Assembly: GCA_021463165.1 (NCBI GenBank)
Contig: JAJTWY010000020.1
Span: forward strand, 1 to 59,271
Source of the DNA: Pyrinomonadaceae bacterium
GTDB lineage: Bacteria > Acidobacteriota > Blastocatellia > Pyrinomonadales > Pyrinomonadaceae
Direction of reading: 5' to 3'
Length of the DNA: 59,271 bases
Position numbers and translations under genes: made by a program. Positions 26,319 to 35,581 of the stretch are shown piece after piece. Numbering within the stretch: the stretch's first letter is position 1; every line of letters starts with the position of its first letter. The notes under the pieces are model-generated. The model was given only the letters and a program-made list of their open reading frames with translations, had not been told where the DNA came from and ran no database searches.

Positions 26319-29300
26319 ATGAGTAAAGGACCATCACTATTGCTTTCGCTGGCACTGTCGCTGATGCTGGCCGTAGCTGCCTTTGGTCAAGAGACAACCG
26401 GCGGTATCGAAGGTACCGTCCAGGATGCCGCGGGTGCGGTTGTGCCTAATGTCTCGCTGACCATCACAAATACCCGAAGTGCGGCTTCGGGGTTCCGTCG
26501 TACGATCACCACCAATGCTGAAGGCTTCTTTCGGGCGATCCTTATACCGCCCGGAACATACAGTATAGTTACGACTCCATCCGGCGGGTTTGGTGAAGCC
26601 CGATACGAGAATATCGTAGTAACCATTGGTCAAAACACGCTGATAACGATCACGGTCAATCCGGGCGGCAGCGTGAATACCGTCGACGTTTCGTCCTCCG
26701 ACCTTCCGCCGGTGGACACGGGCAGCAGCGCCATACAGACGGCTGTGAGTGCGCAAAAGATCGAGCTGCTTCCAAAAGGCACAGGATTTACAAGCATCCT
26801 GAAATCCGTTCCGGGAACCCGTCCAGAAAGACAGACGGCCGGTTTCACGGTTGACGGTGCATCCGGCGCAGAGAACGTTTTTGTCATCGATGGACAGGAA
26901 GTTACGAATTACCGTACCGGTACTCTGAACGATGCCTACAGCGTGCCGACGCAGCTCGTTCGTGAGGTCCAGGTCAAATCCAGCGGATTTGACGCTGAAT
27001 TCGGTGGTGCCACGGGCGGCGTGGTAAGTGTTGTCACCAGGGGCGGTTCGAACGAACTTCACGGCGAGTTCGGGGTCCAGTTCGAGACGCCTCGGCTAAA
27101 CGGAAACTCAAGGAAGGTGCTGCAGCGATTTACATCGGGTACGGTTGCCGCCGGGACTTTTCTGCAAGCGGCCGAGTACTTCAACCCTCAGAAGGAAGGT
27201 GGGACGAACTTCTTTCCGACGGCGAATCTGGGCGGACGGATAATCAAGGATAGGTTGTGGTTCTTCACGAGCTATACGCCGCAGGTTTACAACACCGATA
27301 TTGAAACGCAGTACTTCACAAATCTTCCGGCCGCGACGCGAACATTCGTAGGAACTCAGCGCTACGACCGTACGACGAAGTACGAATATGCATTCGGCCG
27401 GCTCGATGCGAATCCGTTCAATTCGCTCCGTGTCAGCAGCACTTTCTTGTGGAATCCGGTGATAACGCGAGGAAGCATTCCGGGGACCAGCTTCTCCAAT
27501 GTTACCTCGACTGCTTTCGGGTTCGGGAATATTCCGACCGCGAACTTTGGCGGTTCGATCGGAACGCTTGTCGGCAACGCCTACACGACCCAGCAAGGCG
27601 GCCGTCAAAACTCGAACCTTTTTACGGTTGACGGAGTTTATACTCCTACCAGTAACTTTTTGATAAATGCGCGATATACTCGCGGGTTCCTTAACGAAAA
27701 GAACGGCAACTACTTTGTTCCTACGACAGTTCAGATCTTTAGCTGCGGAACACCGAATGTTGCCTTTCCGTGTTCGACGACCGGTGCCAATACGATTACG
27801 CGAAAGGATGTCTCGCTTCGTCAAACCTACGATCTAGTCGGAACGGCTATCTTCAGCGGCGGCGGCCGACACGAACTGAAAGGCGGTTATCAAAGGTTCA
27901 CGATCTTCAACGACGTGGCATCAGGCAACACGACTATCGGACGGCTCTCCTTCAATTACGGTACGCCGATCTCAACCCTTATTGGCGGCAACGTAACCGA
28001 TACGCCTGGCGCCGTCGGGTCGGGGTCATTTAGGCGCACTGGGACCAATGGGTCGGGGTCTAACCTCAGCCAGAGCATCTTCATCCAGGACAAATGGCAA
28101 CCTGGTTCACGATTGACGCTGAACCTGGGCGTCCGATTTGAGGCCGAGAATCTTCCGACTTTCAACGGCATACCCAGCGGTGTCGACTTTGGATGGACCG
28201 ACAAGATCGCTCCGAGACTCGGGTTTGCTCTGGACCTGACGGGCAATGGACGGACGAAGCTATTTGCAAGTTACGGGCAGTTTTATGACCGAGTGAAGTT
28301 TGCTCTGCCGCGCGGGCTGTTCGGCGGCGACATCTTCCTCGAAGACTATTTCGAGATCTTTCCGAATCAGACCGTATCTTCGTTTAATCTAACCACGGTT
28401 GTAGGAACTTTCTCCGGCCCTAGTGTCTGTCCGACGACGGGATTCATTGTCACTGGGGCACTCAGCCGATGCCAGAAGAACTTCCGCGTCAACGCGAACG
28501 AACCGAACGCATCGCCGTTCTTTAACGGTGCGGTTGATCCGAACCTGGATCCCTTCCGCCAGACTGAATTCACGGCTGGCCTCGAACATCAGATCGGCCG
28601 CAACTACGTCCTCCGTGGTCGTTACACCTACAAGAATGTCGATGAGGCGGTCGAAGATGCTGGAATCGTCAATTCCGCCGGCAGCGAAGCCTATATCATC
28701 GGTAATCCCGGCAAGGGACTTCATCTGCAGACCTTACAGGCACTTGGTTACAGCAAGTCAACAAGGCCGCAGCGTCGTTATGATGCCGTTGAGGTCGTGC
28801 TTGAGCGACGTCTTGCGGATAATTGGTACTTCAATGCTAACTACACGATCAGCCGGTTGTACGGCAACTATTCGGGACTTGCGAGCTCGGATGAGCCGCA
28901 TCTCCTGAATGGCCGAACGGCTCCCGGTGTTTCGCGTGCGTTCGACCTGCCGTTCCTTGGATTCACCGCGAAAGGAGAGAAAGACAATGGACGCCTGCAG
29001 ACGGATAGGCCCCATGTCTTTAATATTTACGGCTCGTATATCATCGATTGGGGCAGCAGGACAAATTCGACGGAGATCTCCGCGTTCCAGACGATCACTT
29101 CCGGTACGCCGCAGACGACGTCATTCTATGGAGCTTCCACGGTCACACCGCAGATCCTGAACGGCCGCGGCGACCTCGGACGCTCGCCGACGTATTGGCA
29201 GACCGACCTGAACGTAACTCACCGCTACAGATTCGGACGGGACAGCCGATATACGGTTGCACTGGACTTTAACGTTCTGAACCTTCTGGATCAGGATGCA

Positions 29301-29531
29301 GTCACGGGTATATATCCGACGATCAATCCGAGCTCCGCTCCGGTCAATGCAGCGGCTATCGCCGGAGGCAGCCAGGTGAACTTTGCGAATGGACTGACCA
29401 GCGGCACCCTGTACAACGCGATCATCGCACGTATAAATTCACAGGCGGACCGCAGTGATGTTCGCTATAAGCAGGACCAGATCTTTCAAGGGCCTCGAAC
29501 CGTCAGGTTCGGTATGAGATTTATCTTCTAA
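26319..29531 (+). CDS. Oar-like TonB-dependent outer-membrane receptor (second)
   Basis: A 1070-residue relative of the preceding gene. AGGAG lies before the ATG and the signal peptide ends near AVAAFGQ. The N-terminal regulatory domain reads 'TTGGIEGTVQDAAGAVVPNV' with PPGTYSIVTTPSG. The plug contains 'FTVDGASGAENVFVIDGQEV' and 'VREVQVKSSGFDAEFGGATG' GVVSVVTRGGSNELHG, closely matching the Oar-type plug. The barrel ends in RFGMRFIF with a terminal Phe. The two receptors differ greatly in length and barrel sequence, so this is an old duplication or independent recruitment rather than a recent copy. Its own promoter block and terminator make it a separate transcription unit. Ligand unknown. Confidence 0.9.
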   Translation: MSKGPSLLLSLALSLMLAVAAFGQETTGGIEGTVQDAAGAVVPNVSLTITNTRSAASGFRRTITTNAEGFFRAILIPPGTYSIVTTPSGGFGEARYENIVVTIGQNTLITITVNPGGSVNTVDVSSSDLPPVDTGSSAIQTAVSAQKIELLPKGTGFTSILKSVPGTRPERQTAGFTVDGASGAENVFVIDGQEVTNYRTGTLNDAYSVPTQLVREVQVKSSGFDAEFGGATGGVVSVVTRGGSNELHGEFGVQFETPRLNGNSRKVLQRFTSGTVAAGTFLQAAEYFNPQKEGGTNFFPTANLGGRIIKDRLWFFTSYTPQVYNTDIETQYFTNLPAATRTFVGTQRYDRTTKYEYAFGRLDANPFNSLRVSSTFLWNPVITRGSIPGTSFSNVTSTAFGFGNIPTANFGGSIGTLVGNAYTTQQGGRQNSNLFTVDGVYTPTSNFLINARYTRGFLNEKNGNYFVPTTVQIFSCGTPNVAFPCSTTGANTITRKDVSLRQTYDLVGTAIFSGGGRHELKGGYQRFTIFNDVASGNTTIGRLSFNYGTPISTLIGGNVTDTPGAVGSGSFRRTGTNGSGSNLSQSIFIQDKWQPGSRLTLNLGVRFEAENLPTFNGIPSGVDFGWTDKIAPRLGFALDLTGNGRTKLFASYGQFYDRVKFALPRGLFGGDIFLEDYFEIFPNQTVSSFNLTTVVGTFSGPSVCPTTGFIVTGALSRCQKNFRVNANEPNASPFFNGAVDPNLDPFRQTEFTAGLEHQIGRNYVLRGRYTYKNVDEAVEDAGIVNSAGSEAYIIGNPGKGLHLQTLQALGYSKSTRPQRRYDAVEVVLERRLADNWYFNANYTISRLYGNYSGLASSDEPHLLNGRTAPGVSRAFDLPFLGFTAKGEKDNGRLQTDRPHVFNIYGSYIIDWGSRTNSTEISAFQTITSGTPQTTSFYGASTVTPQILNGRGDLGRSPTYWQTDLNVTHRYRFGRDSRYTVALDFNVLNLLDQDAVTGIYPTINPSSAPVNAAAIAGGSQVNFANGLTSGTLYNAIIARINSQADRSDVRYKQDQIFQGPRTVRFGMRFIF

Positions 29532-29553
29532 GAGATCTTTTTCCTATAACCGG

Positions 29554-29580
29554 AAACGCCCGGATCCGTCCGGGCGTTTT
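29554..29580 (+). terminator. Intrinsic terminator after the second receptor gene
   Basis: AAACGCCCGG (29554-29563) pairs perfectly with CCGGGCGTTT (29570-29579), followed by TTCTTATTTT. It lies between convergent genes and may act in both directions, better on the plus strand. Confidence 0.88.
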
Positions 29581-29581
29581 C

Positions 29582-31282
29582 TTATTTTCGGGATTTTCGC
29601 GCAATGCCGGCGGCGTGGGCCAATCGGGCCGCGTTTGGAATGACCTCAAGGGCCTTCGCGACCTGTGGATCGTCTTCGATAAGTACATGACCAGCGGAGA
29701 TCGAGCCATAGAAGGCCATTATCATTTGATAGCGTAGCTGGAGCCGAACAAAGTGCGCGGAACTTCGTGCCGAGGAGGTGTCGAAGCCCTTGTTCCTCCT
29801 TTCGGCAAATTCGTAGAAGGACGCAAGGAGCGAATCTGAAACCGGCAGGTCGTCCGAAGAGATCCTATGGCCGGACTGAACGGGTAGCGAGCGATATTCC
29901 GCGTGGCCAAGAATGCGTCCATTCACCAACTCACGTGAAAATGCAAAGATCGGATCAAGCAGAGCGATCTCGGGGTCGGTCATGACCTTTGGCTTTACTT
30001 CCTCGTCAGGCTGGATGCCGTCTCCGCCGAAAACCCGCCGATCGGTCACTGTACGAGCTTCGAAATATGCTTTTCCTACCGCTGCCGACGGAGTTTTGTG
30101 ATTGAAATAATCGTAGCGCGCGATCTGTGTGTAGTCGCGTTGGATCGAGCGCCCGGAAGGAGTCAGGTATCTAGCAGTAGTCAGCGTAAGTCCGGTCTTG
30201 GCAGGAAGATCGATCACACTTTGCACAAGGCCCTTTCCAAATGTCTTCTCACCGACGATCAGGGCTCGGTCGTCGTCCTGAAACGCTCCGGCCACGATCT
30301 CCGACGCCGACGCGGTGTTCTCGTCAACGATCACAACCAATGGCATGTGCTCCGGAACCAGATTTGACGACGTCCAGACTCGATTGTCGGCCTGTGAACG
30401 GCCCCGTTGAGTAAGAATCAGAGTGCCGGCAGGGAGAAAGCGCTCTGCCACTTTGACGGCCTGGTCCACAATGCCGCCGCCATTGCCCCTGAGGTCAAGG
30501 ATCAGCGACTCCATTCCGGCTCTTTTTAGCTTTGCCACCGCTGCGTCTAGCTCGTCGGCGGTTGTATAGGTAAAACCATCGGACAGTTCGATATATCCGA
30601 TGCCCGGCCGAAGCAGATACGCATCAGGGATCGACGGCTGCGGCACTCGGCCTCGTCGAATATCGATCGTCTGAAGGCTCAGCGTTGCGGCTTTTTCGAC
30701 CGTAAGGCGAAATGCGGAACCATGAGCGCCGCGTATCTTGTCGCGGACAATATCCGAATCGATGCCCGATACTCTTTCACCGTTGATGGCTACGATCCTA
30801 TCGCCGTATCTGAGGTTCGCACGGGCAGCCGGCGAACCGGGAAAGGTTGAGAGTATGTACGTATCCACTCGCCCGGCGATCCGGAAATTTGCGATCGTAG
30901 CACCAATGCCCGTATAGCCGCTTTGTTGTTCCTCGAGGAGATCTTTCCATTCGCTCGCGTCGTGGAAGTTCGAATGGGGATCCAGTGCCCGAACCATTCC
31001 ATCGAGCGCGTTTTTGGTCAACTCCGGCAGTCGAGCCTTTGGGCCCCCGATATAATGCTGTTGCAGTAGGGTTTGAGCCTCCCGGATCTCGCTTGCGATC
31101 TGCTCGGATCTTTCCATGCTGCCGCCGCCGACGCTGCGAGTCGGGGAGCCGCCCGAGGCTGAAAATGTGCTTCCGTTGCTGATCGTGAAAGGATCCGAGC
31201 GGTTCAAGGGCGCTTTCATCTGGGCGGAAGATACGACGGAAGACAGAACGATCAATGACAAGACGCAACGCAAACGGCTCAT
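29582..31282 (-). CDS. S41-family C-terminal-processing peptidase (CtpA/Prc-like)
   Basis: A 566-residue exported protease. A longer in-frame start exists, but the ATG ending at 31282 places a signal peptide ('MSRLRCVLSLIVLSSVVSSA') at the N terminus. A PDZ domain ('GYTGIGATIANFRIAGRVDT', FPGSPAARANLRYGDRIVAINGE) precedes the S41 core, with LDLRGNGGG and the Ser-Lys pair in TASASEI (Ser about 325) and GEKTFGKGLVQ (Lys about 350, Gln about 354). Spacing of 25 between Ser and Lys is as in known CTPs. It cleaves C termini of periplasmic proteins or degrades non-native ones. A C-terminal extension of about 140 residues follows. No Shine-Dalgarno is obvious. Confidence 0.88.
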   Translation of the reverse strand: MSRLRCVLSLIVLSSVVSSAQMKAPLNRSDPFTISNGSTFSASGGSPTRSVGGGSMERSEQIASEIREAQTLLQQHYIGGPKARLPELTKNALDGMVRALDPHSNFHDASEWKDLLEEQQSGYTGIGATIANFRIAGRVDTYILSTFPGSPAARANLRYGDRIVAINGERVSGIDSDIVRDKIRGAHGSAFRLTVEKAATLSLQTIDIRRGRVPQPSIPDAYLLRPGIGYIELSDGFTYTTADELDAAVAKLKRAGMESLILDLRGNGGGIVDQAVKVAERFLPAGTLILTQRGRSQADNRVWTSSNLVPEHMPLVVIVDENTASASEIVAGAFQDDDRALIVGEKTFGKGLVQSVIDLPAKTGLTLTTARYLTPSGRSIQRDYTQIARYDYFNHKTPSAAVGKAYFEARTVTDRRVFGGDGIQPDEEVKPKVMTDPEIALLDPIFAFSRELVNGRILGHAEYRSLPVQSGHRISSDDLPVSDSLLASFYEFAERRNKGFDTSSARSSAHFVRLQLRYQMIMAFYGSISAGHVLIEDDPQVAKALEVIPNAARLAHAAGIARKSRK

Positions 31283-31516
31283 AGCTAAGGATAGACGGAC
31301 CTCTACCACGGCCTGTTTCAGCAGGCCACTCCAAATGAAAAAAGATCGGCAGCTGAGGCGGCACCCTGCAGCCACCGATCACAATTTTGTTTGACTAGTT
31401 AATACGATGAAACAATGGCATTTTCCAGAGATTTCTTGCGGTTTCCTCAATCGCCAGTTCATTGCTTTTTTGGCACCAAAATGTTCTGATAAAAGAGGTT
31501 AGAAACACATCATTTT

Positions 31517-32794
31517 ATGTCGGAAACATTCAAATTGTCGCCGCTCGATATCAGGGAATTTTCGCTGTCAAATGGGCTTCGCATCATACTCAATCCGGAC
31601 AACGCGATCCCCGTTGTTTCGATAGCGGTCTATTACAATGTTGGTTCCAGAAACGAGCGTGCTGACCGAACGGGCTTCGCGCACTTGTTTGAACATATGA
31701 TGTTCCAGGGTTCGGAAAACGTGCCGAAGGCGGGCCACTTTCAGTACATAATGAAGGCCGGCGGCACCATGAACGGCACGACGTCGAGCGAGCGTACGAA
31801 CTATTATGAGACCCTGCCGGCAGATCAACTGCCGCTGGGCCTTTGGCTCGAGTCCGACCGGATGCGCTCGCTTGCCGTAACTCAGGAAAATCTTGACAAC
31901 CAACGCGAAGCGGTCAAGGAAGAAAAGCGCCTCAGATACGACAATCAACCTTACGGTCAGATCTTTGATCTGATCAACGAGATGATCTATAAGAACTTCG
32001 CAAATTCGCATTCAACGATCGGTTCGATGGATCATCTTGATGCCGCAACCGTCGAGGATGTTCAGGAGTTCTTTCGTATCTATTACGCTCCAAACAATGC
32101 AGTGCTCGTCCTCTCCGGGGCATTCGATCCCGAGACCGCGCGAGAACTGGTCGAAACGTACTTCGGAGATATCCCGTCGCAACCATTGCCGCCGGACCTG
32201 GATGTGACAGAACCGACCGAGGTGGCTGCGAACTATCGTGAATGGGAAGACAAACTGGCCCCGTTTCCCGCGTTTCTCATCGGCTGGAAGATACCTCCGC
32301 GTCGGTCTGCAGAATTCAATGCTCTCTACCTTGCCGGGAAGATTCTCTATGACGGCGACAGTTCGCGTCTTTACCAGAAGCTCGTCAAAGGCGACGAATC
32401 TGTAATACAGCTCTTTGGCTTCACGGATGAAAGGCGCGGCCCTTCGAGTATTTTTGTTGGTGCGATCCCCAAACCGGAGAAGGACCTGAGCAAGATCCGG
32501 GAAACCATCATGCAGGAGATACATGACCTGGCCTCTCACGGGCCGACGGCCGAAGAGATGGAGAAGATCGAGAATCAGTTGATAAACGACTCGGTTCGAA
32601 TGAGGCAGTCGTCGATGTCACGGGCGCAGCAGATCGCTGAATTTGCCCTCTATGACGGAGATCCGAAATTAGTAAATACCGAGCTTGAGACCTTGCTTTC
32701 GATCAAGGCTGAACAGATCAGACATGCCGTTGGGACGTTTCTTAACACAGACAATCGGGCTCTGCTTGACGTGGTGCCGGCAGGGAAAGGTTGA
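31517..32794 (+). CDS. M16-family zinc peptidase, catalytic subunit
   Basis: A 425-residue M16 (pitrilysin/processing-peptidase) protein with the inverted zinc motif HxxEH at His56, Glu59, His60 in GFAHLFEHMMF. The third ligand is expected about 75 residues later in an E-x6-E region (QREAVKEEKRLR). Two alpha/beta halves are visible, the second around 'FLIGWKIPPRRSAEFNALYL'. No signal peptide is evident. The next gene encodes a second M16-like protein without the motif and starts 2 bases after this stop codon, so the two probably form a heterodimer as in mitochondrial MPP and bacterial YmxG/PqqL-type pairs. Confidence 0.9.
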   Translation: MSETFKLSPLDIREFSLSNGLRIILNPDNAIPVVSIAVYYNVGSRNERADRTGFAHLFEHMMFQGSENVPKAGHFQYIMKAGGTMNGTTSSERTNYYETLPADQLPLGLWLESDRMRSLAVTQENLDNQREAVKEEKRLRYDNQPYGQIFDLINEMIYKNFANSHSTIGSMDHLDAATVEDVQEFFRIYYAPNNAVLVLSGAFDPETARELVETYFGDIPSQPLPPDLDVTEPTEVAANYREWEDKLAPFPAFLIGWKIPPRRSAEFNALYLAGKILYDGDSSRLYQKLVKGDESVIQLFGFTDERRGPSSIFVGAIPKPEKDLSKIRETIMQEIHDLASHGPTAEEMEKIENQLINDSVRMRQSSMSRAQQIAEFALYDGDPKLVNTELETLLSIKAEQIRHAVGTFLNTDNRALLDVVPAGKG

Positions 32795-32796
32795 TT

Positions 32797-34500
32797 ATGC
32801 CCGCAGATATTAGGACAACTCCTCCACCACCGCTGGGCGCCGTCGAGTTCGACATTCCCAAGCCGATCGAGCATCGTCTGGAGAACGGGCTGCGCATCGT
32901 GGTCGTCGAGGACGACCGGTTACCGCTTGTTAGCTTCCGCCTGGCCTTCGCGTCGGGAGACATTAACGACCCACCGGGGCATACTGGCCTTTCGTCAGCC
33001 CTGGGTTCAATGCTTGTCGAAGGGACAGCGAACTATTCCAGCCTCCAATTTGCCGAAAAGGTCGAGCGGTTGGGCTCCAGTTTATCGGCCAGCGTGTCAG
33101 ACGACTTTACGATCGTCGCAGCATCAGCACTCTCGCTTTACAGTTCTGAGATCCTGGACCTTTTGGCGGAAGTTGTCTTGCGGCCGAGTTTCCCGGAGGG
33201 AGAACTGGATCTCTATCGCAGGAATACCGTCGAACACCTCAAATTCCAGCGATCACAACCTGGATTTCTTGCGAATGAACAAGCTTCGCGGCTTATATAC
33301 GGCGATCATCCGTATGCCACGATCTCGCCAAATGCAGCCGATATTGAAAAGATCGACCGCGAATCCTTGAGCCGGTTCCATGCAGCCAAGTTCATCCCGA
33401 ACAACGCTCTGTTCATCGCTGTCGGGGATGTCAATGCAAACGAGCTATTTGAGCAACTCAATGCCATCTTCGGTGATTGGCAAAGTGGGAAGGTAGCTTC
33501 AGCCGAATACGCCAAGCCCCCCGTTCGTTCGACCCGTTCGATCACCATAGTCGATCGACCGGGTTCGGCGCAGTCGAATATTGTATTGGGTAATTTGGCT
33601 ATCAAACGTACTGATCCTGATTACTTCTCGGTCCTTGTGATGAATCAGGTGCTTGGTGCGGGAGCCTCGTCCCGCGTGTTTATGAACCTCCGCGAGGAAA
33701 AGGGCTATACCTATGGTGCATATACCCGCCTTGACACCAAGAAACTTGCCGGCAATTTTGAAGCGACAGCCGAAGTTAGAACCGCAGTGACGGGCGATTC
33801 ACTCAAGGAGTTTTTCTACGAACTTGGGCGGATCCGTGAGGACCTAGTCGGTGAGGAAGAACTGCGCGATGCCAAAAGTTTTCTTACCGGCGTTTTTCCT
33901 ATCAGAGCCGAGACACAGGAGGGGCTGACCAACCTGATCGTGAATCAACAGCTCTACGGTTTGCCGGATGACTACTTGCAGACCTATCGAGAGAAGGTGG
34001 ATGCGGTAACCGCCGAGGATGTCCTGCGAGTCGCCAAAAAGCACATTCGTCCCGACGAGATGGCGATCGTTATCGTCGGGGATGCCGAGGAAGTGTTGGA
34101 GCAGGTCAGATCATATGCCGACTCGGTCGAGATATTTGATACCGAGGGAATCGCTCAAGATGAGTCGAAATACGCGGGAGTCAAGGGGGGACAGCCCGTG
34201 GATATAGCCGGTAAATGGAAACTTATCATCGATTTCCAGGGTCAACAGCTGCCTGTCTCCCTCACGCTCGATCAGGACGGCGAGTCGGTGGCGGGTTTGC
34301 TGGAAACGATGCTCGGGAATGGCAAGATCACGGACGGTAAGGTTACCGGAAGCAGGTTGTCGGCGACTGCGGCGGTTGAGATGCAGGGCCAGCCTATCGA
34401 ATTTGCGATATCCGGCAAAGCTGACGGCGATTCAATGACCGGGACGATCTCAGCCCCGATCGTTCCCGACCCGCTTCCGTTTGCCGGCAGCAGAGCATAG
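32797..34500 (+). CDS. M16-family peptidase, non-catalytic partner with extra C-terminal beta domain
   Basis: About 567 residues. ATG 32797 is preferred, with GGGAAAGG upstream. The M16 halves are present ('IEHRLENGLRIVVVEDDRLP', VSFRLAFASGDINDPPGHTGLS...), but the zinc motif position reads GLSSALGSMLVEG, lacking both His, so it is probably the substrate-binding subunit. The typical 'VMNQVLGAGASSRVFMNLRE' followed by EKGYTYGAYT (R/Y pair) is intact. After residue about 465 there is an added domain of about 100 residues, starting DIAGKWKLIIDFQGQQLPVS and ending TGTISAPIVPDPLPFAGSRA, that looks like a small antiparallel beta barrel. Confidence 0.88.
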   Translation: MPADIRTTPPPPLGAVEFDIPKPIEHRLENGLRIVVVEDDRLPLVSFRLAFASGDINDPPGHTGLSSALGSMLVEGTANYSSLQFAEKVERLGSSLSASVSDDFTIVAASALSLYSSEILDLLAEVVLRPSFPEGELDLYRRNTVEHLKFQRSQPGFLANEQASRLIYGDHPYATISPNAADIEKIDRESLSRFHAAKFIPNNALFIAVGDVNANELFEQLNAIFGDWQSGKVASAEYAKPPVRSTRSITIVDRPGSAQSNIVLGNLAIKRTDPDYFSVLVMNQVLGAGASSRVFMNLREEKGYTYGAYTRLDTKKLAGNFEATAEVRTAVTGDSLKEFFYELGRIREDLVGEEELRDAKSFLTGVFPIRAETQEGLTNLIVNQQLYGLPDDYLQTYREKVDAVTAEDVLRVAKKHIRPDEMAIVIVGDAEEVLEQVRSYADSVEIFDTEGIAQDESKYAGVKGGQPVDIAGKWKLIIDFQGQQLPVSLTLDQDGESVAGLLETMLGNGKITDGKVTGSRLSATAAVEMQGQPIEFAISGKADGDSMTGTISAPIVPDPLPFAGSRA

Positions 34501-34518
34501 CGGCGATCTCGAAAATAG

Positions 34519-34565
34519 AAATAGACGCGAACGGTAGGTATCCGCCGCGTCTATTTGTGTTTTTG
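34519..34565 (+). terminator. Terminator between the M16 operon and the VOC genes
   Basis: AAATAGACGCG (34519-34529) pairs perfectly with CGCGTCTATTT (34546-34556), then GTGTTTTT. The stem ends are A/T-rich on both sides, so it can also serve the convergent VOC gene on the minus strand. Confidence 0.82.
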
Positions 34566-34576
34566 AGGTTCGGATG

Positions 34577-34969
34577 TTAAGCCGATACGAATTGAATGAT
34601 AGCGAAATCGGCACCCGACGGATCCGCAACCATTGCCATCCGGCCAACACCCGGCGCGTCGAAAGGAGGAACATGCACGCTTCCGCCATTCGCCGTTATC
34701 TTTGCCACGGTCTCGTCGGCATTATCGACAGCTATATAACTTGCCCAATGTGATGGAGCATCGCCCCATTCAGCATTGTCCATGGCCATCATTCCGCCCT
34801 GTGCCGCTCCGTTCAGGATGATCTCCTGATAGGGCATCTCCGTCACCTTCGATTGTTCGAGCGACCAGCCGAACAGCGCGGAATAGAATTCGCGAGCTGT
34901 CGAAATGTCCCTGGTTCTTAGTTCACGCCAGCATATCTCGCCGGCTCCTGGTATCTGATAATCAGCCAT
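34577..34969 (-). CDS. VOC-superfamily (glyoxalase-like) protein
   Basis: A 130-residue single-chain VOC protein with two beta-alpha-beta-beta-beta halves: 'GEICWRELRTRDISTAREFY' SALFGW and then HWASYIAVDNADETVAKITANGG, VPPFDAPGVGRMAMVADPSGADFAIIQ. This is the subgroup often labelled 27 kDa antigen Cfp30B-like or glyoxalase/bleomycin-resistance-like; the ligand and metal are unknown. AGGAGG lies upstream of the start. It is the second of a tandem pair with the gene upstream on the same strand, 12 bases apart, with clear similarity between the two products. Confidence 0.85.
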   Translation of the reverse strand: MADYQIPGAGEICWRELRTRDISTAREFYSALFGWSLEQSKVTEMPYQEIILNGAAQGGMMAMDNAEWGDAPSHWASYIAVDNADETVAKITANGGSVHVPPFDAPGVGRMAMVADPSGADFAIIQFVSA

Positions 34970-34981
34970 ATTTTCCTCCTT

Positions 34982-35410
34982 TTAGGCCATCTTGAATGTT
35001 GCGAAAACCGCTCCGGTGGGATCGGCGATCACGGCAAAACGTCCGGTATTCGGGATATCCATCGGGGGACGTATGATCCTTCCGCCCAATTCGACCGCCT
35101 GTTGCGCATTGGCGTCGACATCATCAACCCCGATATAGGTCAGAAGATGAGGTGATGGAAGCGGCTCTCCCTCGGAACACATTTCGGCTGTGATCTCATA
35201 GAGCCCTCCGGCCGGGTAGTCTTCGCCGGTCGAAAACTCATGATAGGCGAATGCACCGTCGGTCGCATCACTATCCTTGAACGTCCATCCAAAAACATTG
35301 CTATAGAATTCCTTGCATTTGGCCGCGTTCGTGCTGGCTATTTCGGTCCAGCAAAATTCGCCATGTCCGGGACCGGCGTAACCGGCCATTTCGCTTACTT
35401 CCTCTGACAT
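34982..35410 (-). CDS. VOC-superfamily (glyoxalase-like) protein, tandem paralogue
   Basis: A 142-residue VOC protein beginning 'MSEEVSEMAGYAGPGHGEFC', with WTEIASTNAAKCKEFYSNVFGW in the first half and 'LTYIGVDDVDANAQQAVELG' GRIIRPPMDIPNTGRFAVIADPTGAVFATFK in the second. AAGGAG is well placed before the ATG at 35410. It precedes a homologous gene by 12 bases; the two form a small operon, and the proteins may pair. The internal SCEGEP-like loop (EMCSEGEPLPSPH) is absent from the paralogue, so the ligand sites probably differ. Function unknown. Confidence 0.85.
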   Translation of the reverse strand: MSEEVSEMAGYAGPGHGEFCWTEIASTNAAKCKEFYSNVFGWTFKDSDATDGAFAYHEFSTGEDYPAGGLYEITAEMCSEGEPLPSPHLLTYIGVDDVDANAQQAVELGGRIIRPPMDIPNTGRFAVIADPTGAVFATFKMA

Positions 35411-35509
35411 AGATGTGCTCCTTTTATTTTGGTTTTGAAAGAAAACGTCAACTTATTCTGTACGAATAATAGCTAATACGTAAGACTTCGGTGAATTGTT
35501 CGTGGGAGA

Positions 35510-35572
35510 CCGGGCCGTGGCTGCGTATTTGCGCTTCATGGAGAAAAGCTTGGATGGTAAGCCACGGCCCGG
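35510..35572. repeat. Perfect 13-base inverted repeat with 37-base loop
   Basis: CCGGGCCGTGGCT (35510-35522) is exactly complementary to AGCCACGGCCCGG (35560-35572). It lies between the Rad52-like gene and the VOC pair on the minus strand. No T-tract follows on either strand, so it is not a standard intrinsic terminator; mRNA end-stabilisation or a factor-assisted terminator is possible. Confidence 0.6.
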
Positions 35573-35581
35573 GATACTAGG

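Noticed and set aside
22307..29531. Recent tandem duplication of the receptor gene
   Set aside because: The two products differ in length by nearly 190 residues and share only plug and regulatory-domain patterns by eye; not a recent copy.
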